54,678 bases of DNA from Bacteroidota bacterium (GTDB lineage: Bacteria; Bacteroidota; Ignavibacteria; Kapaibacteriales; UBA2268), in NCBI GenBank assembly GCA_029974985.1, contig JARKQC010000352.1, positions 1 through 54,678 of the forward strand. Direction: 5' to 3'. The position numbers were made by a program, and so were the translations under genes. Below, one piece after another: positions 9,478 to 19,277 of the stretch; within the stretch, counting starts at the first letter, position 1, and every line of letters begins with the position of its first letter. Under the pieces are notes generated by a model. That model saw only the letters and a program-made list of their open reading frames with translations, searched no databases and was not told where the DNA came from.

Positions 9478-10356
9478 ATGAATCTAAATGTTGAGTTTTC
9501 AGATTTAACATTCGACAATAAAAAACGCACTCCACAAGAATTTCTTGAAATTGCTAATCAATTAAGAAAAGATATAATTAATAGCTTATTATTAGCAAAA
9601 TCTGGTCATAGTGGCGGTCCTTTAGGAGCAAGTGATTTTATGAGTGTGCTTTTTTTTGGCGGTTATATGTACTACGACTCTAAAAATCCAAATTTGCCAG
9701 ATAGAGACCGTTTTGTATTAAGCGCTGGGCACATGGCGCCCGTTCTTTATTCTGTTTTGGCACGTGCGGGATATTTTAGCACTCAAGAATTATCAACTTT
9801 AAGGAAATATGGCTCTCGACTTCAGGGGCATCCTGGTCTTGACGTCGGACTTCCTGGCATCGAAACAGCTTCAGGTTCATTAGGGCAAGGTGTATCAATT
9901 GCTGTTGGTATGGCTATGAGCGATAAATTAATTGATAAAAATAATCGCAAAGTGTTCTCTCTTACTGGCGACGGTGAATTACAAGAGGGTACTTGTTGGG
10001 AAGCGGCCATGGCGGCTGGTTCTCATAAACTTGATAACTTGTGCTGGATAGTTGATAATAATGATTGTCAGATTGATGGTCGTGTAAAAAATGTAATGAG
10101 TATTTATCCATTAAAAGAAAAATTTGAATCATTTAATTTTGATGTCATCGAAATTGATGGACATAATTTTTTAGAGATTATAAATGCACTAGATAAATTT
10201 AATTCTAATCATACAAATAATATTCAAAAGCCTACTTGTATAATTTCTAAATCTTATATGGGCAAGGGGGTTTCGTTTATGCTTGACGACTATAAATGGC
10301 ACGGTATGCCACCAAACGTTGAGCAAGCTATCAAGGCTTTAGAGGAATTAAAATAA
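9478..10356 (+). CDS. Transketolase, N-terminal (ThDP pyrophosphate-binding) subunit
   Basis: A 292-residue half-transketolase carrying the PP domain. It shows SGHSGGPLGASDFM, the ASGSLGQG loop, and the thiamine-diphosphate binding motif GDGELQEG (164-171) with its trailing NN (residues 194-195). With the C-terminal subunit at 11041 it would form the heteromeric enzyme of the non-oxidative pentose phosphate pathway, moving two-carbon ketol units between sugar phosphates. Two-gene transketolases are common in several phyla. It is first in a tight operon; its stop overlaps the start of the next gene by one base, and that gene is not the partner subunit but an exported protein. Confidence 0.93.
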   Translation: MNLNVEFSDLTFDNKKRTPQEFLEIANQLRKDIINSLLLAKSGHSGGPLGASDFMSVLFFGGYMYYDSKNPNLPDRDRFVLSAGHMAPVLYSVLARAGYFSTQELSTLRKYGSRLQGHPGLDVGLPGIETASGSLGQGVSIAVGMAMSDKLIDKNNRKVFSLTGDGELQEGTCWEAAMAAGSHKLDNLCWIVDNNDCQIDGRVKNVMSIYPLKEKFESFNFDVIEIDGHNFLEIINALDKFNSNHTNNIQKPTCIISKSYMGKGVSFMLDDYKWHGMPPNVEQAIKALEELK

Positions 10357-11036
10357 TGAATAGATATTTGAAAAATATTGTTGTATTGCTATTAAGTTCA
10401 TTTATTTTAATTTCAAATAAATGTTCAGAAGATAATGATATTATTTTAGATAACGATTCTACAATTAGTATTAAAAATAATGGCAACGAAAATATTGATT
10501 CTATTCGCTCAATCAAAGAGCAAGAATATTTAAAAAATCTCGAAGAAAAATCAAAAAAGCAAGAACTTGCTGAACAATATTTAGTAAAAAATCTCACAAA
10601 AGATGATTTGAAAAGTGCTTTACCAAAGTCCATTTCTGGTTTCAATGCATTGCCAACGATAACAGGCAAAACACAGGAAACGGACACATCTTTTACTATT
10701 TATGTAAAACAACAATTTAAGAGTAATCAAAATAAAACAATTATGTTTGATATTTATGATTATGGAAAAGGTAATATTATTCCTAATAAAATTATTTACG
10801 ATATTCCACCTCAGGATCTTGATGCTCCGAGCTATCCAATTCAATTATCAAATGCAAAAGGCTATTTTTATTGGTTAGAGCAAAAAGTTTATGGGCATAT
10901 TGAGGTTCTTGTAGAAAATAGATTTGTTATTATTGTTAGATTAAATGGTTTTAATAGAGATGATAAACTTCTCGAAAATTACCTTAAATTAGTAAAAATA
11001 AAAGATTTAATTTCCAAAACAAAAAAATTAAATTAA
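10356..11036 (+). CDS. Exported protein of unknown function between transketolase halves
   Basis: This 226-residue protein is not recognised. The N-terminus is a signal-type helix (about residues 5-21) ending in ISNKC; Cys23 could be lipidated, but the Lys at -1 is not a normal lipobox residue. Residues 50-75 are charged and helical, probably a coiled coil. The C-terminal half is beta-rich, with AKGYFYWLEQKVYGHIEVLVENRFVIIV, a pattern seen in uncharacterised secreted proteins that sense or bind something at the cell surface. The ATG overlaps the previous stop by one base, and the C-terminal transketolase gene starts four bases after its end, so it must share the transketolase mRNA. Confidence 0.75.
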   Translation: MNRYLKNIVVLLLSSFILISNKCSEDNDIILDNDSTISIKNNGNENIDSIRSIKEQEYLKNLEEKSKKQELAEQYLVKNLTKDDLKSALPKSISGFNALPTITGKTQETDTSFTIYVKQQFKSNQNKTIMFDIYDYGKGNIIPNKIIYDIPPQDLDAPSYPIQLSNAKGYFYWLEQKVYGHIEVLVENRFVIIVRLNGFNRDDKLLENYLKLVKIKDLISKTKKLN

Positions 11037-11040
11037 TAAT

Positions 11041-12051
11041 ATGATTAAATACGAAAATTATGGTTTAAAATCAACCCGAGCAGGTTTTGGTACTGCTTTA
11101 AAAGAAATGGGTTATAAACACTCCAATTTAGTAGTAGTTGGAACAGATGTTACTGGTTCAGTTTTAACCTCATATTTTAGAGATACATTTCCAGATAGAT
11201 TTATTTCTGTTGGTGTTGCTGAGCAAAATGCTACTACCATTGCGGCCGGTTTAGCATTATCTGGCAAAATTGCAGTTATCTCAAGTTATAGTGCATTTGC
11301 AACATTAAGAAATGCGGATCAAATACGAGTTTCGATTGCTTATAATAATGTTGATGTTGTAATTGGAGGCGCCCATTCTGGCATTACCGTTGGGCCCGAT
11401 GGTGCTACACATCAATCATTAGAAGATATTGCTTTTATACGTTCTTTACCTAATATGACAGTTGTTTCACCCGCTGATTATGAGGAAACACGAAAAGCTA
11501 CGATAGCTTTGATTGAAAAAGGTGGACCAAGTTATATACGTTTCGGACGACCAGATATGCCTACATTTACAAATGAACAATCATTTTTTGAAATTGGAAA
11601 AGCTAATGTTTTGACCGAAGGTAATGATGTTGCTATTATTGCATGTGGTCATCTTGTTTGGGAGGCTCTGAAAGCGGCTGAAGAATTATATGAAAAATAT
11701 AATATAAATGCTCGTGTGATTAATAATCATACTATAAAACCTATTGATGTTGAGACGATTACAAATGCAGCGATGGAATGCGGTGCTATCGTTACTGCTG
11801 AAGAACATCAAGTTTATGGCGGATTAGGAAGTGCGGTTGCAGAAGTAACTGCGAAAAATTTTCCTTGTCCTATTGAATTTGTTGGTGTTAGAGATACATT
11901 CGGAATAAGTGGCGACCCATTGGAACTGCTTGTAAAATTTGGTCTTTCGAGCAAAGATATAGTATTATCTGCTTTAAAATCAATAGAAAGAAAAGAAAAT
12001 GGCTTTATTGGCTATAGAAAAGTAAGTGATGTTCCAATAGCGAATCAATAA
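11041..12051 (+). CDS. Transketolase, C-terminal (pyrimidine-binding) subunit
   Basis: A 336-residue half-transketolase with the Pyr domain (VGVAEQNATTIAAGLA, where the Glu activates thiamine diphosphate), GGAHSGITVGPDGATHQSLED, and the transketolase C-terminal domain from about residue 195. It complements the N-terminal subunit two genes upstream. It follows the exported-protein gene by four bases and precedes the CCA-adding enzyme by three bases. The sequence resembles DXPS/transketolase split subunits, but the short length and the missing DXPS-specific insert favour transketolase. Confidence 0.93.
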   Translation: MIKYENYGLKSTRAGFGTALKEMGYKHSNLVVVGTDVTGSVLTSYFRDTFPDRFISVGVAEQNATTIAAGLALSGKIAVISSYSAFATLRNADQIRVSIAYNNVDVVIGGAHSGITVGPDGATHQSLEDIAFIRSLPNMTVVSPADYEETRKATIALIEKGGPSYIRFGRPDMPTFTNEQSFFEIGKANVLTEGNDVAIIACGHLVWEALKAAEELYEKYNINARVINNHTIKPIDVETITNAAMECGAIVTAEEHQVYGGLGSAVAEVTAKNFPCPIEFVGVRDTFGISGDPLELLVKFGLSSKDIVLSALKSIERKENGFIGYRKVSDVPIANQ

Positions 12052-12054
12052 GAA

Positions 12055-13725
12055 GTGAATAATATTCAAGAACAAACTAAAAGAAAAAGAATACGGAAAG
12101 TTGTACCAATTTTTACGCAAATCACAAAAACTCCTAACAGAGTAGATATTACAGAACCTTTATTATTTCAATTGGGCGAACTCGCAGATCAAAATAATTT
12201 TGAATTATATGTAGTAGGCGGTTATGTAAGAGATTATTTTATGAATAAAGTCCGCAAAGATATTGATTGCACTATTGTGGGCGATTCACTAAAATTTGCT
12301 AAAATCGTTGCAGAACATTTTAATTCGAAAACCGTAATTTACGAAAAATTTAGAACTGCTATGGTGCCAATAGGAAATTTTAATGTCGAATTTGTAGGCA
12401 CTCGCAAAGAAGTATATTTGCCAAATTCTCGGAATCCTATTGTTACAGAAGGTACTTTAAATGATGATTTAAGAAGAAGAGATTTTACTATAAATGCAAT
12501 GGCTGTTTCGCTTAACAAAGTTAATTTTGGTGAATTAGTTGATTTGTTCGGTGGAAAAGATGATATTGAAGCTAAAATTTTAAGAACCCCTTTAGATCCA
12601 GGTGTTACTTTTAGTGAAGACCCTTTAAGAATGATGAGAGCGGCAAGATTTTCTTCACAACTCGATTTCGATTTAGCACCCCAATGTTACTATCAAATCG
12701 AAAAAATGTCTGAAAGAATTAAAATTATCTCCCAAGAAAGAATTACTGATGAATTTCTTAAAATACTCGAATCTCCAAAGCCTTCTATTGGGCTAATGCT
12801 ACTTTATGAATCCGGATTATTACGAATAATTTTTCCAGAATTAAGCCAGCTTTCGGGTATTGAAATTAAACAAGAAGGGGAGAAAACTTTTGGTCATAAA
12901 GACGTGTTTACTCATTCACTTAAAGTTCTTGATAATATTTCAAATCATACAGATAATGTTTGGTTGCGTTTTGCCGCATTGGTACACGATATCGCTAAAC
13001 CAAAAACAAAAAAATTCGTCGAGGGAATGGGCTGGACTTTCCACGCTCACGAGGAAATCGGCGCGCGTATGATGAATAAAATTTTCAGACGAATGAAAAT
13101 GCCTCTCGAAAAATTAAATTATGTAGAAACTCTAATAAGACTTCATCAAAGACCAATGGCATTAGTAAGCGAAGGAGTTACGGATTCTGCAATTCGTAGG
13201 CTTGCTTTTCACGCTGGCGAATATTTAAACGATTTATTTACACTTGTTAGAGCCGATATAACAACAAAAAATCCTAATTTATCAGAAAAATATAAACAAA
13301 ACTACGAAATCGTATTTAATAAAGTTATCGAAGTACAAGAAAAAGATAAATTAAGAGAATTTCAATCGCCAATCAGAGGTGAAGAAATTATGGAAATTTG
13401 TGGTATAGAGCCTTCAAAAACTGTAGGTTTAATAAAATCGAGAATTGAAGATGCAATTCTCGATGGATTAATTGCTAATGAATATGAAGCCGCAAAAATA
13501 TATTTTCTGAAAAATAAAAAAGCTTGGTTAAAGGAATTTGTAGTACCAACTGTTAATAAAAAGCGTGGTAAAAAAACTAAATCTAAAAAAGAAGATGATA
13601 ATTTTAATGATTTTGAAATACAAAAATCAAGTGATGATGATTTAATTTTTCAATCAATTGTTAAAGATAAATCCTCTTTGGATAGATATATTGAATTTGA
13701 AAAAAAATATGGTGGGATGAGATAA
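12055..13725 (+). CDS. cca: CCA-adding tRNA nucleotidyltransferase with HD domain
   Basis: A 556-residue class II nucleotidyltransferase that would add or repair the 3-prime CCA end of tRNAs. It shows YVVGGYVRDYF and the catalytic DID, then RRRDFTINAMA and DPLRMMRAARF, which define the head and neck domains. An HD phosphohydrolase-like domain follows (HKDVFTHSLKVL, ALVHDIAKP). A lysine-rich tail after residue 500 (KKRGKKTKSKK) may help RNA binding and is longer than usual. The start appears to be GTG at 12055, four bases after the transketolase stop begins to end; no better ATG is in frame before the conserved region. A poly(A) polymerase function cannot be excluded. Confidence 0.88.
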   Translation: MNNIQEQTKRKRIRKVVPIFTQITKTPNRVDITEPLLFQLGELADQNNFELYVVGGYVRDYFMNKVRKDIDCTIVGDSLKFAKIVAEHFNSKTVIYEKFRTAMVPIGNFNVEFVGTRKEVYLPNSRNPIVTEGTLNDDLRRRDFTINAMAVSLNKVNFGELVDLFGGKDDIEAKILRTPLDPGVTFSEDPLRMMRAARFSSQLDFDLAPQCYYQIEKMSERIKIISQERITDEFLKILESPKPSIGLMLLYESGLLRIIFPELSQLSGIEIKQEGEKTFGHKDVFTHSLKVLDNISNHTDNVWLRFAALVHDIAKPKTKKFVEGMGWTFHAHEEIGARMMNKIFRRMKMPLEKLNYVETLIRLHQRPMALVSEGVTDSAIRRLAFHAGEYLNDLFTLVRADITTKNPNLSEKYKQNYEIVFNKVIEVQEKDKLREFQSPIRGEEIMEICGIEPSKTVGLIKSRIEDAILDGLIANEYEAAKIYFLKNKKAWLKEFVVPTVNKKRGKKTKSKKEDDNFNDFEIQKSSDDDLIFQSIVKDKSSLDRYIEFEKKYGGMR

Positions 13726-13921
13726 TCTTTTATAATTAAATAAAAACATAGAAATTACTTGTTTACTTCAAAAAATGTAATTATTATGAATTTATTAAAT
13801 ATTTATATTGATTAGGTACCTTTTTTATTTTATTTGAATATCATTTATTGAGAATTTATAAAAATGATGTGAATAAATTGCACTATTTTAAATTACATAT
13901 AAAAATATTAGATAAATAAAA

Positions 13922-16386
13922 ATGACTTATGATGATTTTAAGAATAGTTTAGAAAATGCTAGAACAGAAGAAGTAGTTAAGTCAATTTATGCAAAATTTT
14001 TTAATCTTAAATACGACACATCACATCATCATGATCCTTATACGCCACAAGTATTTTTTGAGTTCAAAGCTGATAAAAACTTTCACAATTTAAAAGCAAT
14101 AGCAACAATTCTTGCTCAAACACTTTATTATATAAAAAGACTGAAATATTTTGAAATTGAAAAAGTAATACCTTTTTTATATGTTTAGCCGTCAATAATG
14201 AGGCTACCATTACAGAAACTCGTAAATGGACTACATATTATACAAATGATGCTTATGATTGGGAACTACCGCCAAGTAAACCGGATCCAAAACTTATTGA
14301 CCATTTGGTAAAAGAACCAGAAATAAGTAAATTGCATATTTATTCTGTAAGCAAAAAACAAGAGTTTGAATCTTTTAAAATAAATCTCAAAAATGCTCTT
14401 AATCCACAAATGATTATGGATTTTGGAGATAAGAAAATAATTAATGAAGAAAATTTTGAAGCGGTATTTGAACATTGGAACTCAGTAATTGGTACTTATA
14501 TTATAAATGGTTACAAACGATCATTTTATTTTCTTGCTAATATTCAACGTGATAAAGTAATAGTTGATAAAGAAAATAGTAGCGTTGTTTTTATGTTTGA
14601 AGATAGAAACTCTAAAACACAAAAAGTCTTAATGAAAGACTATGAATATTTTTGGAGTGTCTATGATTATGTTGATAATGCTGAAACTATTAGTGGAATT
14701 CATTTTAAACTTGATCGTTTAACAGACGAAAGTCAAAGAAGATTTGAAGGTGAGTTTTATACTCCTTTACGCTTCGCTCAAAAAGCCATTCATTATTGGA
14801 ACAAAGTACTTGACAAAAATTGGTATAAATCTGGCAAGTATAGAATTTGGGATATGGCCGCTGGTACTGGCAATCTTGAATATCATTTGCCAGCAGAGGC
14901 TTATAAATATTTGTATATGTCAACTTTGCATAATAGTGAAGCCGACCATTTAAAAAAAGTTTTTCCAGAAGCAACTTGTTTTCAATATGATTATTTGAAT
15001 GATGATGTTGAATATGTTTTTAACAAAGGAAATATCCCTTTTGAACCAAATTGGAAACTACCTAAAAAATTAAGAGATGAATTATCAGACCCAAATATTA
15101 CTTGGATTGTTTATATTAATCCACCATTTGCTACTGCTCAGGATGCAAAATATGATTCATCATCAAAAAAAGGAGTTAGTCATTCTAAGATTGATAATGT
15201 AATGGATAGATTGAAAATTGGACATGCAAAAAGAGAACTATTTATTCAATTTATGTTTCGAATCGTTAATGAATTTCCAGAAAAAACATATTTAGGGATT
15301 TTTTCAAAATTGAAATATTTAAATGCACCTGATAGTATTGAATATAGAGATAAATTTTTCAATTTTAAATTTGAAAAAGGTTTTTTATTTCATTCAAAAT
15401 GCTTTCACGGAGTGATAGGTGATTTTCCAATTTCTTTTATGATTTGGAATTTATCAAAACCAAGAAAAAATAAATCAGTAGAAATTGATATTTTAAATAA
15501 TGAGGCTCATACAATCGGGGTTAAACATTTACAATTAATAGAAAAAAAAGATGTTTTGAATAATTGGTTTATTCGGCCCAGAAATTCAAGAAATTATATT
15601 TTACCAGCTTTAAGCAATGGAATAACTGTGAAAGTTGGAAATATAGACACAAGACATAGAGCAAGACCAGATTTTTTAGGATCTATTTGTAGTAAGGGTA
15701 ATGATTTTCAAAATGCTAAATATGTATCAATACTTTCTTCCCCAAATGTAAGCGCAGGTGCGTTTAGTGTAATTAAAGAAAATTTTGAAAAAGCTTTGAC
15801 ACTATATACAGTTAGAAAAATTCCAAAACCAACGTGGTTAAATGATAGGAACCAATTTATGGTACCTCATACCGAACCAACAAAAGAATTTTATAATGAT
15901 TGTATTGTTTGGAGCTTGTTTTCTAACTCAAATCAAACAACTGCTTTAAAAAATGTTAAATATTTAGGTAAAATTTACCAAATTAAAAATAATTTTTTCC
16001 CATTTAGACTTGAAGAAATTAAACATTGGGAAATTAAAGATGCTGATTTTAAACTTCAAATTGTTAATGATAAAAATCGTTTTGTTGCTGAATGGTTACA
16101 AAAAAACAAGTTATCAGAAGAAGCTAAAAATGTAATTGAAAAAGCCAAAGAAGTTTACAAATTGTTCTATGCAAACCTTAATATAATGGCAACAAATAAA
16201 TGGAAAATTGATACTTGGGATGCTGGTTGGTACCAAATCAGGCGTTGTTTAACTGAACACAACTTAGCAAGTGATGAGTTAATCAAATTAAATAAAGCCA
16301 ATGAAAATCTTGCTAATAAGATTATACCCCAAATTGTTGAATTTGGTTTTTTAGATAAAGATGAAATATATGATGAAATTGATTAA
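13922..16386 (+). pseudogene. Type IIG-like restriction-methyltransferase gene, frameshifted at a T6 tract
   Basis: Two reading frames join into one gene. The first (13922-14188, 88 codons) carries a PD-(D/E)xK-like site: D38, then E47-F-K49 in TPQVFFEFKAD. The second frame is open from before the TAG of the first to 16386 and carries an adenine-methyltransferase domain: GEFYTPLRFA, motif I WDMAAGTGN (about 14848-14874) and NPPF (15118-15129). The frames meet at T6 (14173-14178) in CCTTTTTTAT; a seventh T restores one 821-residue protein reading IPFFICLAVNNEATITE. The nuclease end plus the methylase suggests a type IIG single-chain enzyme. It may be a pseudogene, phase variable at the T tract, or a sequencing error. 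The methylase frame has no good ATG near its start. Confidence 0.8.
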
Positions 16387-16584
16387 CGAAAAAAATTTTC
16401 CTATTTTTCCGCACATTTGGACACATAAAAAAACTCATTGTTAATTGAATAATCAGTAAATGAAGTACAAATGTGGGATTTTATTCCTGCATTATATCTA
16501 CGATTAATTGCTCTTATCCTCAAATTAGGATTAGACATTGGAATGTTACTTGCAAAGCTATTACAATAGATTAATCTTAAAGAA

Positions 16585-17034
16585 TTAATTATTTGGATTA
16601 GTATCTTTTGTTTGAGATTTTTTATTATCAATTAATTTAAAATGATTAAATAATTTAGTATCAAGTTCTTCGATTTCGTATGGCAATATTATGTAATCAA
16701 TAGCACCTAATTTAAAAGCAGTTTTTCTTAACTCTAAATTATTTATTGATATAAAAAAAATTATTGGAATATTAATTAAAGTAGAATCTTCTCGAATATT
16801 ATTAATAAAATCAATATATTCATTGTTATTAGCGATAAAATCAATAAGAATAATATCAGGCTTCTTTTTATTAAGATATTTGACTGCACCTAAAACTGTA
16901 TTAGCTACTGCAATTTTATAAGTTAATTTCGAAAGTACAATTGAAATATCTTGTAAAAGAGTGATATTTTCGCTTATTATAAGTATTTTTCCGATTGTAC
17001 GCTCATAAATATTATATATTTCCAAATTTATCAT
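16585..17034 (-). CDS. Degenerate response-regulator receiver protein
   Basis: A 149-residue stand-alone receiver-like protein. The fold pattern is clear: ILIISENI, then the phospho-acceptor candidate Asp65 in PDIILIDF, then IIFFIS and GAIDYIILPYEIEEL. Two key sites differ from active receivers: the acidic pair before the first helix is Ser21-Glu22 and the conserved lysine of KPF is Leu118 (LPY). It may be a non-phosphorylated or altered receiver. There is no output domain, only a short polar tail. Its ATG directly follows the TAA of the kinase gene at 17035, so the two are co-transcribed and probably interact. Confidence 0.75.
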   Translation of the reverse strand: MINLEIYNIYERTIGKILIISENITLLQDISIVLSKLTYKIAVANTVLGAVKYLNKKKPDIILIDFIANNNEYIDFINNIREDSTLINIPIIFFISINNLELRKTAFKLGAIDYIILPYEIEELDTKLFNHFKLIDNKKSQTKDTNPNN

Positions 17035-19035
17035 TTATGAATTATGTAATAATCTTCTACAGTATTCTATAGAAATTAAAATTGTACTAATGCATTCGTT
17101 AATCAATTTTATATCAAATTCTAATGCCGCATCCTTTACTTGCTGAGTTAAATCAAGAAAGGACTCAATTGCATAATCTTCAGATAATATATTAAAATTA
17201 TCCATTGCTTCATTAATCAAATCCTCATCAAAATAATCTAATAATTCAATTAACAGCTCTTTAAAATTATCCTCAAATTCATCTAAAAATTTTAATAAAA
17301 CTTTTTTGTCAGTCGAATCAACTAATTTTTGTGCTACAAGAAGATTAATATCAGCATCATATATTGATAATAAATCGTCATTGTTATTCTTAAAAGATTT
17401 CGATAATTCTTTATGTGAAATTTTTACTTTGAAAAATTCTATTACATAGACAGAGCCTTTCCCTAATTGGCTTTCAACATATATCGTTCCAGCTAAAGCT
17501 TCGATAAGTTTTTTACAGATAATAATATCAATTCCCGAATTATCAAATTCAAGAGAAGTGCCATTATTATTTGAAAATGAATCAAATATTTTATTGAAAT
17601 AAGCCTCAGAAATAGCATTTCCTGTGTCGGTGATTGTAAATCTTATATCCATAAGATTATTACCCGAGCCATAAATAATATCACCTTTTAATTCAATATT
17701 TCCTTTATCAGTAAATTTGATTGCATTATTTATAACAATGCTTAAGATTTTATTCAATTTATCATAATCAAATTCGATTAAAGCAGGTAATTTATCTTGT
17801 ATTTTATAAGAAAAATTCAATTTTTTATAATTAACTTCTTGAATAAAATTCTCGTATATTTCTATAAATAATTCTTTTACTGACATAGGTAATTTATTAA
17901 TATCCAATAGTCCCGTTTCAATCTTAGATAAATCGAGTATATCGTTTATCAATGAATACATATTTTTTGCATTTTTATGAATTATTTGTGAGTAATTGAC
18001 ACAAATATTTGATAAATTGTGATTCGCTAATAATTCAGAATAATTAATTATTGAATTTATTGGATTTTTAATTTCCTTACTTAAATTAGATAAATATCTT
18101 GTTTTAATACGATTAGCATTTTCTGCAATGATTTTTTGATTAAGTAAATCGCTTTCAAATCTATATCTAAAAATACTACCCGAAAAAATATTACTTGCTA
18201 ATTTCAATATATTAATTATTTCATTATCCCAATATTTATATTTTTTTACTGAATCAAATCCAATAAAACCAGCTAATTTATCACCATTATACATTGGTGC
18301 CAATACTAATGATTTGATATCTTGATTTTCGAGTAATTCTTTTTCAATAAAAAACTCCTCGCCCATATCTTGAATTGAAGGAATATATATATATTTATTT
18401 TGATTAAGTAATTTTATCCAATTTGGAAATACATCTAATGGAAGCATTTGAAGATTCGAAATTTGTGATGAAATTCCGTTTGCACACCATTCGTAAGTAT
18501 TGCTGCAAAAATATAGGTCATAGTCAAATTCAAAAATATATACTCTATCAACTTGAGTGCTTTTGCCTAGTTTTGCTAATGAATCATTAAGTAAATTTTC
18601 AAAATTAGTTTGATGAGACTGCATTAGATTTGATGAAATTTCATTTAAAGTACATTGTAATGAATTTATATATTCTAACTTTAATTCCATTGATTTTTGT
18701 TTATCAATATTTTTTATAAAAAGCATTGCAATATCATCTGTAATTTTTGAAATAATTGTATCATAAAAATGATTATTATTCAAATTAAAGCTAAATTCAA
18801 AAGATGATTTATTATTTGGATTAAAAATATTAATAATGTAATTATTAATAGTATTATAAATATGGGATGGAAAAAAATCTTTTATATTTGATAATTTAAT
18901 ATTATTATCATTAATGTCTAAGTTTTTACTTTCTAAAATTATACCATTTGGAGAAATAAGTAAAATCAATTCATTCTCTAAAATATCTTGAATTTTAGAG
19001 TTATTTATTAAAATATGCTCTTGTTCATTTATCAT
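17035..19035 (-). CDS. Histidine kinase-like sensor lacking the phospho-accepting histidine
   Basis: A 666-residue cytoplasmic sensor with a PAS-like N-terminus (about 15-110), a GAF domain (about 145-300), a dimerisation helix pair (about 312-380), a HATPase-like domain (about 415-545) and a C-terminal helical region that is HPt-like in length but without a matching histidine. In the H-box the usual SHExRTPLN reads SKEIKNPIN: Lys320 (codon AAG, 18076-18078) replaces the histidine. The G1 box reads DTGNAI rather than DTGxGI and the G2 box is NSGIDI rather than GxGLGL, so ATP binding may also be weak. It likely signals by protein contact, with the receiver encoded directly downstream. No transmembrane segment is seen. 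Confidence 0.82.
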   Translation of the reverse strand: MINEQEHILINNSKIQDILENELILLISPNGIILESKNLDINDNNIKLSNIKDFFPSHIYNTINNYIINIFNPNNKSSFEFSFNLNNNHFYDTIISKITDDIAMLFIKNIDKQKSMELKLEYINSLQCTLNEISSNLMQSHQTNFENLLNDSLAKLGKSTQVDRVYIFEFDYDLYFCSNTYEWCANGISSQISNLQMLPLDVFPNWIKLLNQNKYIYIPSIQDMGEEFFIEKELLENQDIKSLVLAPMYNGDKLAGFIGFDSVKKYKYWDNEIINILKLASNIFSGSIFRYRFESDLLNQKIIAENANRIKTRYLSNLSKEIKNPINSIINYSELLANHNLSNICVNYSQIIHKNAKNMYSLINDILDLSKIETGLLDINKLPMSVKELFIEIYENFIQEVNYKKLNFSYKIQDKLPALIEFDYDKLNKILSIVINNAIKFTDKGNIELKGDIIYGSGNNLMDIRFTITDTGNAISEAYFNKIFDSFSNNNGTSLEFDNSGIDIIICKKLIEALAGTIYVESQLGKGSVYVIEFFKVKISHKELSKSFKNNNDDLLSIYDADINLLVAQKLVDSTDKKVLLKFLDEFEDNFKELLIELLDYFDEDLINEAMDNFNILSEDYAIESFLDLTQQVKDAALEFDIKLINECISTILISIEYCRRLLHNS

Positions 19036-19211
19036 TACTATTTATCAAATGGAACTTTCTCAGTCAAATGCAAAAATATACATATAAAAGCAATGAAATA
19101 ATAAGTAATTTTACTGAATTTTTTTTTTGGGGATTGTTTAATTATTTTTCTTATGTAGAGTTCCTTTTTGATATTCATAAAAGCTTAAATAGCAATTTAT
19201 CAATTAATTAA

Positions 19212-19245
19212 AGATGTCCAACACATATAAATAAGTTGGACATCT
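19212..19245 (-). terminator. Hairpin downstream of the TlpA-like gene
   Basis: Perfect 11-bp inverted repeat AGATGTCCAAC (19212-19222) and GTTGGACATCT (19235-19245) with a 12-base loop. On the minus strand it is followed by TTTAATTAATT. It lies 32 bases after the end of the thioredoxin gene. Confidence 0.6.
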
Positions 19246-19277
19246 AAATTAATTTAATAAGATAGTGAAAATTTTAA

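Noticed and set aside
16401..16631. Minus-strand 76-codon ORF with SNPNLRIRAINRRYNAG and NEFFYVSKCAEK
   Set aside because: Its first 16 codons overlap the receiver gene and no family is recognised. The last 45 codons look somewhat protein-like, so a gene remnant cannot be excluded, but support is too weak to annotate.
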